Below are positions 29,170-38,050 of a stretch of 64,000 nucleotides of DNA, in pieces. The notes beneath the pieces are model-generated. The model worked only from the letters and a program-made list of their open reading frames with translations. It had not been told where the DNA came from and made no database searches. Each line of letters begins with the position of its first letter. Within the stretch, counting starts at the first letter, position 1. This DNA comes from JAMXLO01 sp963776505 (GTDB lineage: Bacteria; Pseudomonadota; Alphaproteobacteria; Acetobacterales; Acetobacteraceae). The stretch is taken from the NCBI GenBank assembly GCA_963776505.1, contig CAVZNH010000071.1, positions 62,001 to 126,000 on the forward strand, read 5' to 3'. The translations under genes were made by a program, and so were the position numbers.

Positions 29170-29924
29170 ATAAGCGTCAACTTTTTGCCTCGCATTTTGA
29201 TCAGCTCATCAATCTTGAAGAAATCACTGAGCTTCGCGGCGCCGCGCCTGAGCAACACAAGCGCCGGCAACACCTCAATGCGATCAATGAGGCCAGGAGT
29301 CGATGCATACATCATGAGGAGTTCGAAAACGAGATTGGTCAGCGCCGGCTGGTCGGCCCACACCTGGGTCTGGAAGGGTTCTCCCCAATGAGCCCACGCC
29401 CAATCCTCCAGGCAATAGAACCCGCCAGGCGCCAGGCGTCCAAAAGCAAGCTCGAACGTCGCTTTCGAAAAGCGGTAATTATGAGATGCATCATCGGAGA
29501 TAATCCCAATCTCTGCATTATCGAACTCATCCCTGACCGCTTTATCAATTTGTTCTTTGTCTGCCTGGCTCACATTATAGTAAATCTTGACCCTGTCTTG
29601 CAATCCAAGGTCACGAATGTGGCGCAACACATGCTCGCTGGGAGGCCGAATGTCGATCCCGACAAACTTGAACTCAGGATAGGCAAGGGCAAAGAGAATG
29701 ATCGATCCACCCTCAAATACGCCAAACTCAAGCACATTCTTTGTAGGAGCTTTCTCAAATACCGGTTCGTAGCGCTTCAGAAAGTCGGGACCCTTAAGTA
29801 TTATAATCTCATCTTCGCTCGTCTTGTAGATATTGTATTGGGAATTGATGAAACGGAACTTTATGCCCGAAACGCGGAACTCGGGCCCATTTTCGTCTTC
29901 GATTAGCCGCTCGATGGCACCCAT
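29166..29924 (-). CDS. Class I SAM-dependent methyltransferase (Methyltransf_24/CmcI-like)
   Basis: Intact 252-residue protein. The SAM-binding motif I is KNVLEFGVFEGGSIILFALA, motif II-like FKFVGIDIRPPSEHVLRHIR, and IGIISDDASHNYRFSKATFE carries the acidic pair and His seen in CmcI-like and Methyltransf_24 enzymes. GFYCLEDWAWAHWGEPF follows. Such genes are frequent in polysaccharide and secondary-metabolite loci. GC content is visibly lower than in the rest of the window. The gene starts about 20 bp from the truncated end of the IS1380 element, so its promoter may have been replaced by the insertion. It is coupled to the GH99-like gene downstream. Confidence 0.72.
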   Translation of the reverse strand: MGAIERLIEDENGPEFRVSGIKFRFINSQYNIYKTSEDEIIILKGPDFLKRYEPVFEKAPTKNVLEFGVFEGGSIILFALAYPEFKFVGIDIRPPSEHVLRHIRDLGLQDRVKIYYNVSQADKEQIDKAVRDEFDNAEIGIISDDASHNYRFSKATFELAFGRLAPGGFYCLEDWAWAHWGEPFQTQVWADQPALTNLVFELLMMYASTPGLIDRIEVLPALVLLRRGAAKLSDFFKIDELIKMRGKKLTLI

Positions 29925-29942
29925 GAGGGCCGCGCTCCTTTA

Positions 29943-31038
29943 GCCATTATCGCCGCGCTCCGACAACGCGCGCAGTAGAGCGTGTCGTAGAGCCATTCCG
30001 CGCTGCCGCCGTCCAGGTTGGTCACCACGTAGCGGATGTCCAACCCTGGGTGCTGGCTTCGATGCGTGCCGCCACGCGCCGCTCGCAGCTCCAGGATTTG
30101 GCGCCATAGCGGGTCTCGGTATAGCGGCGTAGCACCGCCGCCTGGGCTTCGGCGCGGCGCACCCTGACATCGTCGGCAGCGATCTCGACCAGACGGCTCA
30201 GCACGCCGTTGCCCGGCAGGCCGAACACATAATCGACATCGTTGGCCTCGCACCACGCCATCACCTCGGGACGGCTATAATGACCGTCACACGGATAGAT
30301 CAGCCGCGTGGTCGGCCAATGGCTGCGAATGCGGCGCACCAGGCGACGCAGATGACGGCGGACTTCGTCTCCCGATGGTGTTTTGCCAGGTCGCAGCAGC
30401 ATCGCGACCGGACGGGAGGTGGCGGTCTCGTAGACATGGATCGGCAGGAAGCAGCGTTCGTCGTAATGGGCGTTGAACAACGAAAGCTGCTGATGGCCGT
30501 GCACGACATCGACGGTGTCATCGATGTCCAGCGTGACAGCGACAGGCGGGCGTGGGTAGCTGGCGCAATAGGCGTCGATCATCGCGTAGGTCATGCGCAC
30601 CACCTCACGCAGACTTGGCGCATTCTCCCAACGCGACATCGTCGGCTGGGAGCACAGATCATCACCGGTATCAGGCAGACGTCCGCAGGCCAGTTTGAAG
30701 CCGGGGTTGGTGCGCAGATGATCGAGATCGTCGGCGTCCTGGTAACCGCAGGCAATGGCGAGCATGCGCGCGCGCAGAATATCGACGACACTGTGTGTCA
30801 CCAACAGCGGATTGCGCGGATCGGCAATCAAACCTGCCAGGCGATGGGCAATCCCGATACGCCGCTCGGCAGCAGCCAGAAGCATCACACCGCCATCCGA
30901 GGTGAGACGGCCACCATCGAACGCAGCAGTGACTTTCTTGCGTCCGACGGCTGGAAACCAGAACGGCTCAGTCGTATCGGTGTGCATGGCGGGTGTGGCT
31001 CGGTGTGATCGGGTGGACGGGATGGTCTCGACACCCAA
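29943..31038 (-). pseudogene. IS1380-family transposase, truncated and frameshifted
   Basis: Starts MGVETIPSTRSHRATPAMHT, with the N-terminal IS1380 block FDGGRLTSDGGVMLLAAAER. The first catalytic Asp region is VAVTLDIDDTVDVVHGHQQL, the second RLIYPCDGHYSRPEVMAWCE. The chain leaves frame at ~30040 and continues as RYVVTNLDGGSAEWLYDTLY before homology ends near 29965. The segment that should carry the catalytic Glu (after YCARG in the family) is gone. The transposase is therefore very probably inactive. Confidence 0.82.
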
Positions 31039-31100
31039 TCCGTAAGCAAGATCAGACCTTATGCGACACCCGCCAGAGAATCCAGCTATGCGGTGAATAA
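29943..31100 (-). mobile_element. IS1380-family insertion sequence, 3'-truncated
   Basis: The element holds one transposase gene on the minus strand. Its 5' flank (31039 to ~31100) precedes the AT-rich spacer of 31100-31231. Its 3' end stops at about 29943, right before the methyltransferase start, so the right terminal inverted repeat is missing. The exact left end and any target duplication could not be defined by eye. A complete IS1380-type element is about 1.65 kb; roughly 1.15 kb remains. Confidence 0.7.
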
Positions 31101-31231
31101 GAGGGCTAGCCTGTTATCAGATGCCAGTCGACTATTTTATGGATTGTTTTAGATGACAGTAGTCTACCTAAAATATAACGGCTTATTTGGACGAATTTAT
31201 CAGGTTCAGAACGGTTTGGTTCGTGCTCGGG

Positions 31232-32041
31232 TCAGGCCGCAGCCGCCACGGGCCGCTGGCCGGCGGCAAGTCGCGCCTCGATTTCCGCAACGGCCTGCGG
31301 CAACTCAGCGATGCTGTCGATCACCATATCCGCATCGCGCAGCTCGGCGGCAGCATGTTCACGCAAGCGGCTGCGTTCCGCCTGTGACAGCATCGCCAGC
31401 TCCTCGGCTGACAGACCAACGGCATTGCCGGTCAGCGCGATGCCAACAGTCCACGTCCCTGCCGCCTTGCCTTCGCCGATGCCCGGCGCGGTGTCATCCA
31501 CCTTCACAACACTCGCGGCGGGCCACACGCCGAGCTTCGCCATCGCGTACCACATCATCAACGGAGTCGGCCGTCCGGCGGGAAGATCGCCCGCGCACAC
31601 GGTCAACTCCGGCACGTAACCCGAGGCCGCGGCGAGTGGCTCCAGTACGTCCATGATCGGCCGCGTGTAACCGGTCGTGCCGGCGATACGGACGCCACGA
31701 GCGCGCAAGGTATCGATGGCAGCGATGGCGCCCGAGATGATATCGGCATGATCGCGAACCGCAGCGATGTTCATCGGCTCGAACACCTGAAAGATCGCAT
31801 CGACATCTCCCTCAGAGAAGTCACGGCCATGCCGTGCACGCCATGCCGTGGCGACCGACGGTATCTGACCCACCGCGCGGATGTGGTCCCACTTCGCCAT
31901 ACCCATCGGCCCGCGCGCCTCGGCAATGCTTATCGTCACGCCGAACTGCGCGAAGGCGCGTACGAAGGCACCCATCGGCGCGCGGCTGCCGTGGTCCACC
32001 ACGGTGCCCGCCCAGTCCAGAACGACGGCCTGCACTCTCAT
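31232..32041 (-). CDS. phnX: Phosphonoacetaldehyde hydrolase
   Basis: Intact 269-residue HAD-superfamily enzyme that cleaves the C-P bond of phosphonoacetaldehyde to acetaldehyde and phosphate. HAD motif I VVLDWAGTVVDHGSRAP supplies the nucleophile Asp and the WAGT characteristic of PhnX. The Schiff-base Lys lies in ARGPMGMAKWDHIRAVG. TGYTRPIMDVLEPLAAA, AGRPTPLMMWYAMAKLG and VVKVDDTAPGIGEGKAAG complete motifs II-IV. It diverges from the PLP enzyme gene at 32095 with only 53 bp between, a typical 2-aminoethylphosphonate catabolism arrangement. No phnW, phnS/T/U/V transporter or regulator is present. Confidence 0.9.
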   Translation of the reverse strand: MRVQAVVLDWAGTVVDHGSRAPMGAFVRAFAQFGVTISIAEARGPMGMAKWDHIRAVGQIPSVATAWRARHGRDFSEGDVDAIFQVFEPMNIAAVRDHADIISGAIAAIDTLRARGVRIAGTTGYTRPIMDVLEPLAAASGYVPELTVCAGDLPAGRPTPLMMWYAMAKLGVWPAASVVKVDDTAPGIGEGKAAGTWTVGIALTGNAVGLSAEELAMLSQAERSRLREHAAAELRDADMVIDSIAELPQAVAEIEARLAAGQRPVAAAA

Positions 32042-32094
32042 GCTCGCATTTCAGCACGCTTGCCCATTGGGCGCCATCCGCTCAGCATGGCCGC

Positions 32095-33404
32095 ATGGAG
32101 GATCACACCGAAGGCGATATCAATCTCGTTGACGCGCGCACGGCGTGGCAGCGCGGCTACATCGATGCCGAGACGCGGGCGCTGCTCGAGGAGGATGCGC
32201 GTTGGTTCCTACATCAGGCGCTGTCCACGCCGTGCCTGAACGTGGTTGAGCGAGCCGAGGGAATCTACCTCATCGATACGGCGGGCCGCCGGATCATGGA
32301 TTTCCATGGCAACACGGTGCATCAGGTCGGCTACGGCCATCCGCGCGTGATCGAGGCGGTGACACGGCAACTGGCCACCCTGCCGTTCTCCCCGCGACGC
32401 TACACCAATCGTGCCGCGATCGAGCTGGCGCAGGCGTCTGGCTGAGCTAGCGCCGGGAGGACTGAACAAGGTGCTGTTCGCGCCGAGCGGCACCGTGGCG
32501 ATCGGCATGGCACTAAAGCTGGCGCGCCATGCAACAGGGCGTCACAAGACAATATCGATGTGGGATGCGTTTCACGGCGCTTCGCTCGACGCAATATCGG
32601 TAGGCGGCGAGGCGATCTTCCGGCGCGATGCCGGCCCGCTGTTGCCAGGCACCGAACACGTGCCTCCGCCATCACTGGCGTCACGTTTCTTCGGCGACGA
32701 TGGGCGCGCGCATGAGCGACTGGCCGACTACATCGAGTATATGTTGGCAGTGCAAGGCGACGTCGGCGCGGTGATCGCCGAGCCAGTGAGATGGACAACC
32801 TTGGAGGCGCCACCTGCGGATTTCTGGCCGCGCGTGCGGTGCAAGCTGTGACCGGCACGGCGCGCTGCTGATCTTCGACGAGATACCGAGCTGTCTGGGA
32901 CGCACCGGCACGATGTTCGCGTGCGAGCAGACGGGCTGCGTGCCGGACATGCTGGTGCTGGGCAAGGGCCTGGGCGGGGGCGTGTTCCCGATGGCGGCGC
33001 TACTCGCGCGCGAGGACCTGGATGTCGGGGGCGATCGCGCGTTGGGGCATTACACGCATGAGAAGAGCTCGGTCGGATGCGCGGCGGCGCTGGCAACGCT
33101 GGACGTGATCAGGGATGAGAAGTTGCTCGAGCGCTCGCGCGAGCTGGGGGCACACGGCCTGGAACGGCTGCGATGCATGCCGCACGGACAGATACGTGCA
33201 GTGCGAGGGCTTGGTTTGTCGCTTGCAGTCGAAATTGCCAACGCTCCACTGGCGGAAGCGGCGATGTATCGGTGCCTGACCAACGGCCTCAGCTTCAAGG
33301 TCGGCGGCGGCAACGTCCTCACGCTGTGCCCGCCGCTGACGATCACGCACGCCGAACTGGATGCCGCACTCGAGATTCTCGACCTGTCATTGCGAGGAGC
33401 GTAG
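32095..33404 (+). CDS. pbfA: Class III aminotransferase-fold PLP enzyme, probable (R)-1-hydroxy-2-aminoethylphosphonate ammonia-lyase (PbfA-like), frameshifted
   Basis: About 435 residues over three frames, with +1 breaks at ~32435 and ~32850. Segments read GDINLVDARTAWQRGYIDAE, MDFHGNTVHQVGYGHPRVIE, LNKVLFAPSGTVAIGMALKL, DAFHGASLDAISVGGEAIFR, LIFDEIPSCLGRTGTMFACE, and MLVLGKGLGGGVFPMAALLA, where Lys in GKGLGG is the PLP lysine. The family known as PbfA converts hydroxylated aminoethylphosphonate to phosphonoacetaldehyde, the PhnX substrate. The adjacency to phnX strongly favours it over a generic aminotransferase. A class III AEP transaminase is the alternative. Start ATG 32095. The last codons (LSLRGA) are supplied by a REP-like repeat. 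Confidence 0.68.
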
Positions 33405-33455
33405 CTGTCCCGAACGTCATTCGGGAAGCAATCCCCACGCATGATGAGGATTGCT
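33386..33455. repeat. REP-like palindromic element, forward orientation, diverged
   Basis: GTCATTGCGAGGAGCGTAGC (33386-33405) followed by GGAAGCAATCCCCA and a partial return arm ATGAGGATTGCT. It matches the element at 7625-7693 (reverse) and 63213-63252. It overlaps the last codons and the TAG stop of the pbfA-like gene. Confidence 0.65.
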
Positions 33456-33471
33456 GCCCCGTCGTAGACGC

Positions 33472-34035
33472 CTACAGTGGCTTCAGCGGCGGCGTCTCTC
33501 CGGCGGGCAGGGGCACACCATCGACATTCAGCACCATCGAGACCAGGCTGTAGTAGCCGACCGCGCCGATCAGGTCGATCACGCCACGCTCGCCGAACCG
33601 GTTCTTGATGCGCCCGTAATTTGCGTCCGACACATGCCCGCTCGACAGCAGCTCGGTGCAGAAATCATAGACCTCCGCCTCATCCTCCTGCATGCCCTGC
33701 GGTCGGGTGCCCGCGGCGATCGCATCGCAGATCGCGGTCTTCAGACCCGCCTCGATCGCCAGCCGGCGATGCGCGTAGAACTGGTACTGCGCCGTCCATT
33801 TCCGACCGGCCATGATGATCGCCATCTCGTTCAGTCGCGCCGGGATCGCGCTGGAATAGCGCACATAGGCGCCCACCCGTTGCACCAGATCGCACAGATC
33901 AGGACTGCGCAGCAGCGCATTGAACGGACCTCGCAGTCCCGCACCGCGCGGCCCCGCCTGGATGGCATCGGCAGCCTTCTTCTGCTCCGGCGTCATGGTC
34001 TCCGGCGTCAGTTCCTTAAAGCGTCGTTCGCTCAT
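33472..34035 (-). CDS. Carboxymuconolactone decarboxylase-like (AhpD-fold) protein
   Basis: Intact 187-residue all-helical protein, MSERRFKELTPETMTPEQKK, with GPFNALLRSPDLCDLVQRVG and RLNEMAIIMAGRKWTAQYQF followed by YAHRRLAIEAGL, the conserved CMD core. The paired Cys (CxxC) of AhpD peroxidases is absent, so an alkylhydroperoxidase role is unlikely. Such proteins accompany aromatic-acid or lactone pathways. It follows an SDR on the same strand (20-bp gap) at the end of a long minus-strand run. A decarboxylase or hydratase-like function is possible, but the substrate is unknown. Confidence 0.78.
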   Translation of the reverse strand: MSERRFKELTPETMTPEQKKAADAIQAGPRGAGLRGPFNALLRSPDLCDLVQRVGAYVRYSSAIPARLNEMAIIMAGRKWTAQYQFYAHRRLAIEAGLKTAICDAIAAGTRPQGMQEDEAEVYDFCTELLSSGHVSDANYGRIKNRFGERGVIDLIGAVGYYSLVSMVLNVDGVPLPAGETPPLKPL

Positions 34036-34054
34036 CGCATTCCTCCTCCTTATG

Positions 34055-34861
34055 TTACGGCGATGCCAGTATCAGGCCGCCATCAACGATGATCTCCGTT
34101 CCCGTAATGTAATTGGCCTCGTCCGAGGCCAGGAAAAGCACAGCATGCGCCACATCCCACGCCGTGCCCATCCGCCCCATCGGCGTGCGCGCATTGCGGC
34201 TGGCGATCAGCGCGGCCGCATCGTTGCCGCCGACCGTGCGCGCCAGACGATATTCCACCAGCGGCGTATGCATCAGGCCCGGCACCACGGTGTTGCAGCG
34301 GATGCCCTTCTTCACATACGCCCCGGCAGTCGAGCGGGTGAACTGGATCACCGCCGCCTTGCTGGCGCTGTATCCGACATGCACGCGACCGCCATGGCCG
34401 TCATTGCGCAGGCCGGCGACCGACGACAGGTTGACGATGGCGCCCTTGCCCTGCGCCTCCATCACCGGAAGGACGTATTTGCAGCCCAGAAATACGGTCT
34501 TCAGGTTCGTGTCGATCTGGCGATCCCAGACCTCCTCGGTCATCGACACCGGATCTCCGGGCGCGGACCCGCCAACATTGTTGACCAGGATGTCGATGCG
34601 CTTGAACCGATCGAGACAGGCCTGAACCATCTCCTGCACCTCGGCAGCGATCAACATGTCGCAGCGATGCACGGCGCAGGTGCCACCCTCGCCTTCGATG
34701 ATCTGACGCGTTTCGTTGGCGGCGGATTCGTTGATGTCCACCAGGAACACCGACGCGCCCTGACGTGCGAGCAGCGTCGCGGTCGCCTTGCCATTGCCCC
34801 AGCCAGGGCCGACCGATCCGGCGCCAGTGACGATCGCCACCTTGTCTTTCATGCTCAGCAT
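34055..34861 (-). CDS. Short-chain dehydrogenase/reductase
   Basis: Intact 268-residue SDR. It starts MLSMKDKVAIVTGAGSVGPG (the nucleotide loop contains an atypical GPGWGNG insertion, as in 3-oxoacyl/SDR-5 types). NNVGGSAPGDPVSMTEEVWD, NLSSVAGLRNDGHGGRVHVG and the catalytic Tyr-x3-Lys in YSASKAAVIQFTRSTAG follow. The C-terminus GTEIIVDGGLILASP is typical. Start at 34861 or, three codons later, 34852. It lies 11 bp from the RND permease stop and 20 bp before the CMD-like gene, so it may belong to either transcript. Substrate unknown. Confidence 0.8.
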   Translation of the reverse strand: MLSMKDKVAIVTGAGSVGPGWGNGKATATLLARQGASVFLVDINESAANETRQIIEGEGGTCAVHRCDMLIAAEVQEMVQACLDRFKRIDILVNNVGGSAPGDPVSMTEEVWDRQIDTNLKTVFLGCKYVLPVMEAQGKGAIVNLSSVAGLRNDGHGGRVHVGYSASKAAVIQFTRSTAGAYVKKGIRCNTVVPGLMHTPLVEYRLARTVGGNDAAALIASRNARTPMGRMGTAWDVAHAVLFLASDEANYITGTEIIVDGGLILASP

Positions 34862-34872
34862 GCTGGTCTCCT

Positions 34873-37800
34873 TCAGGCCGCAGTATGCGCCGGCGCTTGC
34901 TGCTTCCGCGACTTGCGCCATTCCTCGAAGCGCTGCATGACGACGAAGAACGACGGCACGAACAGCACCGCAAGACAAGTGGACGCGATCATGCCGCTGA
35001 GCACCGCAAGGCCCAGCGAAACACGTGCACTCGCTCCTGCACCGGTCGCAGTCACCAGGGGCACAACGCCCAGGATGAATGCGAACGATGTCATAAGGAT
35101 CGGTCGGAAGCGAACACGTGCCGCATCGACCGCTGCCTGAACAATGGGCACGTTCTGTAGGATGCGCCGCTCGCGCGCGACCTCCACGATCAGGATCGCG
35201 TTCTTCGCCGATAGCGCGATCAGCAGGACAAGTCCGATCTGAGTGTAAAGATTGTTGGACAAGCCGAGGCTGGTCAGCGCTATCACCGGGCCCAGCAGCG
35301 ATAACGGGACCGCGAGAATGACCGATATCGGTGCGATCCAGCTCTCGTACTGGCCGGCCAGGCACAGATACACCAACAGCATGCCCAGGCCGAACACATA
35401 GAAGATCTGGTCGCCGACGATCTTCTCCTGATAGGACATCGCGGTCCACTCAAACCCTGTGCCGCGCGGCAAGGATTTGTCGGCGATCTCCTCCATCAGG
35501 TTCATGGCCTCGCCGGAGCTGAAGCCGGCAGCCGGGCCGCCCACGATGCTCGCCGTCGGATACAGATTGTAGAGGCCGACGAGCGAAGGCCCGACCATAG
35601 GGCTTATCTGCACCAGGGTTCCCAGCGGCACCATCTTGTTGTCCTGGCTTCGCACGTAGAGGTTCTCGATGTCGCGTGGCAACAGGCGGAATTTCGAGTC
35701 AGCCTGCACATAGACCTGGAACGTGCGGCCGAACTTGTTGAACTGATTGACGTAGCTTGCCCCGACGTAACCCGCGAGCACATTGAACACGTCGCCGACG
35801 GCAACGTGCAGCGTCTCCGCCTTCACCCGGTCCACCGTCACGCGAAGCTGAGGCACCCCGGCACGGAACGTTGAATTCAGCCGTTGCAGTTCAGTTTGGG
35901 TATTCCCGTCATGCACCATTGTCTGGACGAGCGTCTGCAGCTTGGCATAGTCGAAGCTTCCGTCGCGCAGTTCGACCTGCATGGTGAAGCCGCTGGCGTT
36001 GCCGATGCCCTGAATTGGCGGCGGTATCAGCACCAGTGCCACCGCATCCTGCAGCTTGTCGAGCGCTCCCTGAAGATTGGCGTAGACCGAACGCAGATCC
36101 GCACCGCTGCCCGGCTTGCGCAGGCTCCAATCCTTCAGGATCACATAGGCGACGCCGGCATTCGCCAGAGTTGCGCTGTTGTCCAGCACCGAAATGCCGC
36201 TGATGGAAATCACCTGATCCACGCCAGGGACACCCAGCGCGATCTTCGTCACCTGATCCATCACCTGCTGCGTTCGACCCGCGGCAGCACCGTCCGGAAG
36301 CTGCGTCGCCACCAGCACGTAACCCTGGTCCTCCACAGGGATGAACGACGTCGGCAAACGAGCGATACCCCAGACACCGACCCCGGCGACGACAAGCGCG
36401 ACGATTACCATCAGGCCGCTGTGCCGCGCCATGGCACCGATCAGCCACGCATACCCATTCTCGATCGGCTGATAGACCCGGTTGAACCCACGAAAGAAGA
36501 AGTTGCGCTTCTCGGGTGGCACCGGCATGCGCAGCCACAGCGCGCACTGCGTCGGCTTCAACGTTGCGGCGTTGATCGCACTGATCAACGCGGTTGCCGC
36601 GATGACCAGGGCAAACTGGGCGTACATCTGCCCGGTGAGGCCCGGCAAGAAAGCCGCTGGGATGAACACCGACATCAGCACGAGCGTGATGCCGATGATC
36701 GGCCCGAACAGCTCGTCCATTGCCTTGATGGCAGCATCGTGCGGTGTCAAGCCGCGCTCGATATGGTGCGCCGCACCTTCCACCACGACAATCGCGTCAT
36801 CGACCACGATGCCGATCGCCAGGATGATCGCAAACAGTGTGGAGAGATTGACCGTAAATCCGAGCGCTGCCATGGCAGCAAAGGCGCCGATGATCGTTAC
36901 CGGGACCGTCGTTGCCGGAACCAGCGTGGCTCGCCAATCCTGCAGAAATACGAGGATCACGATCAGCACGAGCACCGCAGCCTCGATCAGCGTCTTGTAA
37001 ACCTCATGGATGGAGGCGTTTACGAAGCGCGTGGTGTCGAACGGCACGTTGTAGCTCAGACCCTGCGGGAACGACTTGGCCAGCTCCGCCATCTTGGCGT
37101 TGACCAATGTCGCCACGTTCAAGGCGTTGGCGGTCGGCAGCTGGTAGATGGCGATGCCTGCTGCCGGTTTGCCGTTCAACCTGGACGACTGGGAGTAGGT
37201 CTGCGCTCCCAGTTCGACGCGTCCCACGTCCTTCACCCGGGTGATCTGGCCACCGTTGGCGCTGTCCACCTTGACAATGATGTTGCCGAATTCCGCCGGA
37301 TCGGCGAGCCGACCCTCGATGTTGACGGTGTACTGAAAGACCTGACCCGGCGGTGCCGGCGGTGCGCCAACCTGTCCAGCGGTGACCTGCTGGCTCTGCT
37401 GCTGGATCGCCTTGATCACGTCCTGAGGTGCCAGTCCGCGCGCCTGCAATGTCTGCGGATCGAGCCAGATGCGCATGGAATATTGCCCGACACCGAACAC
37501 GCCGACATTGCCGACGCCAGGGACGCGCGCGAGTTCCGGTACCAGACTGATGGTGGCGTAGTTGCTCAGGAACAGACTGTCGTAGCGGCCATCCGGCGAA
37601 GACAACGTCACAATCTGCAGGATCGACGTGGACTTCTGCTGCACAGTGACGCCCTGCACCTGCACCGCCTGCGGTAGCGATGCCATCGCCGCAGACACGC
37701 GATTCTGCACAAGGACCTGCGCGAAATTGAGATCGGTGCCGATTTCGAAGGTCACAATGAGCGAGTACGTTCCGTCGGACGCGCTGGTCGACTGCATGTA

Positions 37801-38031
37801 GAGCATGCCCTGCACGCCATTGACCTGCTGTTCTATCGGCAGCGCCACCGTGTTCATCACGGTATCCGCGCTCGCCCCCGGGTAGCTCGTTGTGACGGAT
37901 ACAGTCGGTGGCACGACGTTCGGGTATTGCGCCACGGGCAGCGTGAACAGCGCCACCCCGCCGATCAGCACCATGACGATTGCCAGCACATTGGCCAGCA
38001 CCGGCCGATTGATGAAGAATGCCGAGATCAT
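34873..38031 (-). CDS. RND multidrug efflux permease (HAE1/AcrB-like)
   Basis: Intact 1052-residue inner-membrane proton/drug antiporter. It starts MISAFFINRPVLANVLAIVM, the canonical HAE1 N-terminus. TM4 contains AIGIVVDDAIVVVEGAAHHI with the two proton-relay Asp residues. The porter domain repeats show DQGYVLVATQLPDGAAAGRT and FRAGVPQLRVTVDRVKAETL. TM10-11 carry LVLLIALSAKNAILIVEVAR (relay Lys). It forms a tripartite pump with the adjacent periplasmic adaptor (20 bp upstream) and an outer-membrane factor. No outer-membrane channel gene and no TetR/MarR regulator is present here. Absence of frameshifts over 3.1 kb contrasts with neighbouring regions. Confidence 0.93.
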   Translation of the reverse strand: MISAFFINRPVLANVLAIVMVLIGGVALFTLPVAQYPNVVPPTVSVTTSYPGASADTVMNTVALPIEQQVNGVQGMLYMQSTSASDGTYSLIVTFEIGTDLNFAQVLVQNRVSAAMASLPQAVQVQGVTVQQKSTSILQIVTLSSPDGRYDSLFLSNYATISLVPELARVPGVGNVGVFGVGQYSMRIWLDPQTLQARGLAPQDVIKAIQQQSQQVTAGQVGAPPAPPGQVFQYTVNIEGRLADPAEFGNIIVKVDSANGGQITRVKDVGRVELGAQTYSQSSRLNGKPAAGIAIYQLPTANALNVATLVNAKMAELAKSFPQGLSYNVPFDTTRFVNASIHEVYKTLIEAAVLVLIVILVFLQDWRATLVPATTVPVTIIGAFAAMAALGFTVNLSTLFAIILAIGIVVDDAIVVVEGAAHHIERGLTPHDAAIKAMDELFGPIIGITLVLMSVFIPAAFLPGLTGQMYAQFALVIAATALISAINAATLKPTQCALWLRMPVPPEKRNFFFRGFNRVYQPIENGYAWLIGAMARHSGLMVIVALVVAGVGVWGIARLPTSFIPVEDQGYVLVATQLPDGAAAGRTQQVMDQVTKIALGVPGVDQVISISGISVLDNSATLANAGVAYVILKDWSLRKPGSGADLRSVYANLQGALDKLQDAVALVLIPPPIQGIGNASGFTMQVELRDGSFDYAKLQTLVQTMVHDGNTQTELQRLNSTFRAGVPQLRVTVDRVKAETLHVAVGDVFNVLAGYVGASYVNQFNKFGRTFQVYVQADSKFRLLPRDIENLYVRSQDNKMVPLGTLVQISPMVGPSLVGLYNLYPTASIVGGPAAGFSSGEAMNLMEEIADKSLPRGTGFEWTAMSYQEKIVGDQIFYVFGLGMLLVYLCLAGQYESWIAPISVILAVPLSLLGPVIALTSLGLSNNLYTQIGLVLLIALSAKNAILIVEVARERRILQNVPIVQAAVDAARVRFRPILMTSFAFILGVVPLVTATGAGASARVSLGLAVLSGMIASTCLAVLFVPSFFVVMQRFEEWRKSRKQQAPAHTAA

Positions 38032-38050
38032 CGGTTTCGACCGCTCGACG

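Noticed and set aside
31039..31231. Left inverted repeat of IS1380 and target-site duplication
   Set aside because: The AT-rich flank contains no terminal repeat I could match by eye, and the opposite end is deleted, so no boundary is claimed.
35884..37677. 597-codon plus-strand open frame inside the RND permease gene
   Set aside because: Antisense to an intact AcrB-type permease; His/Arg/Gln-rich shadow translation.
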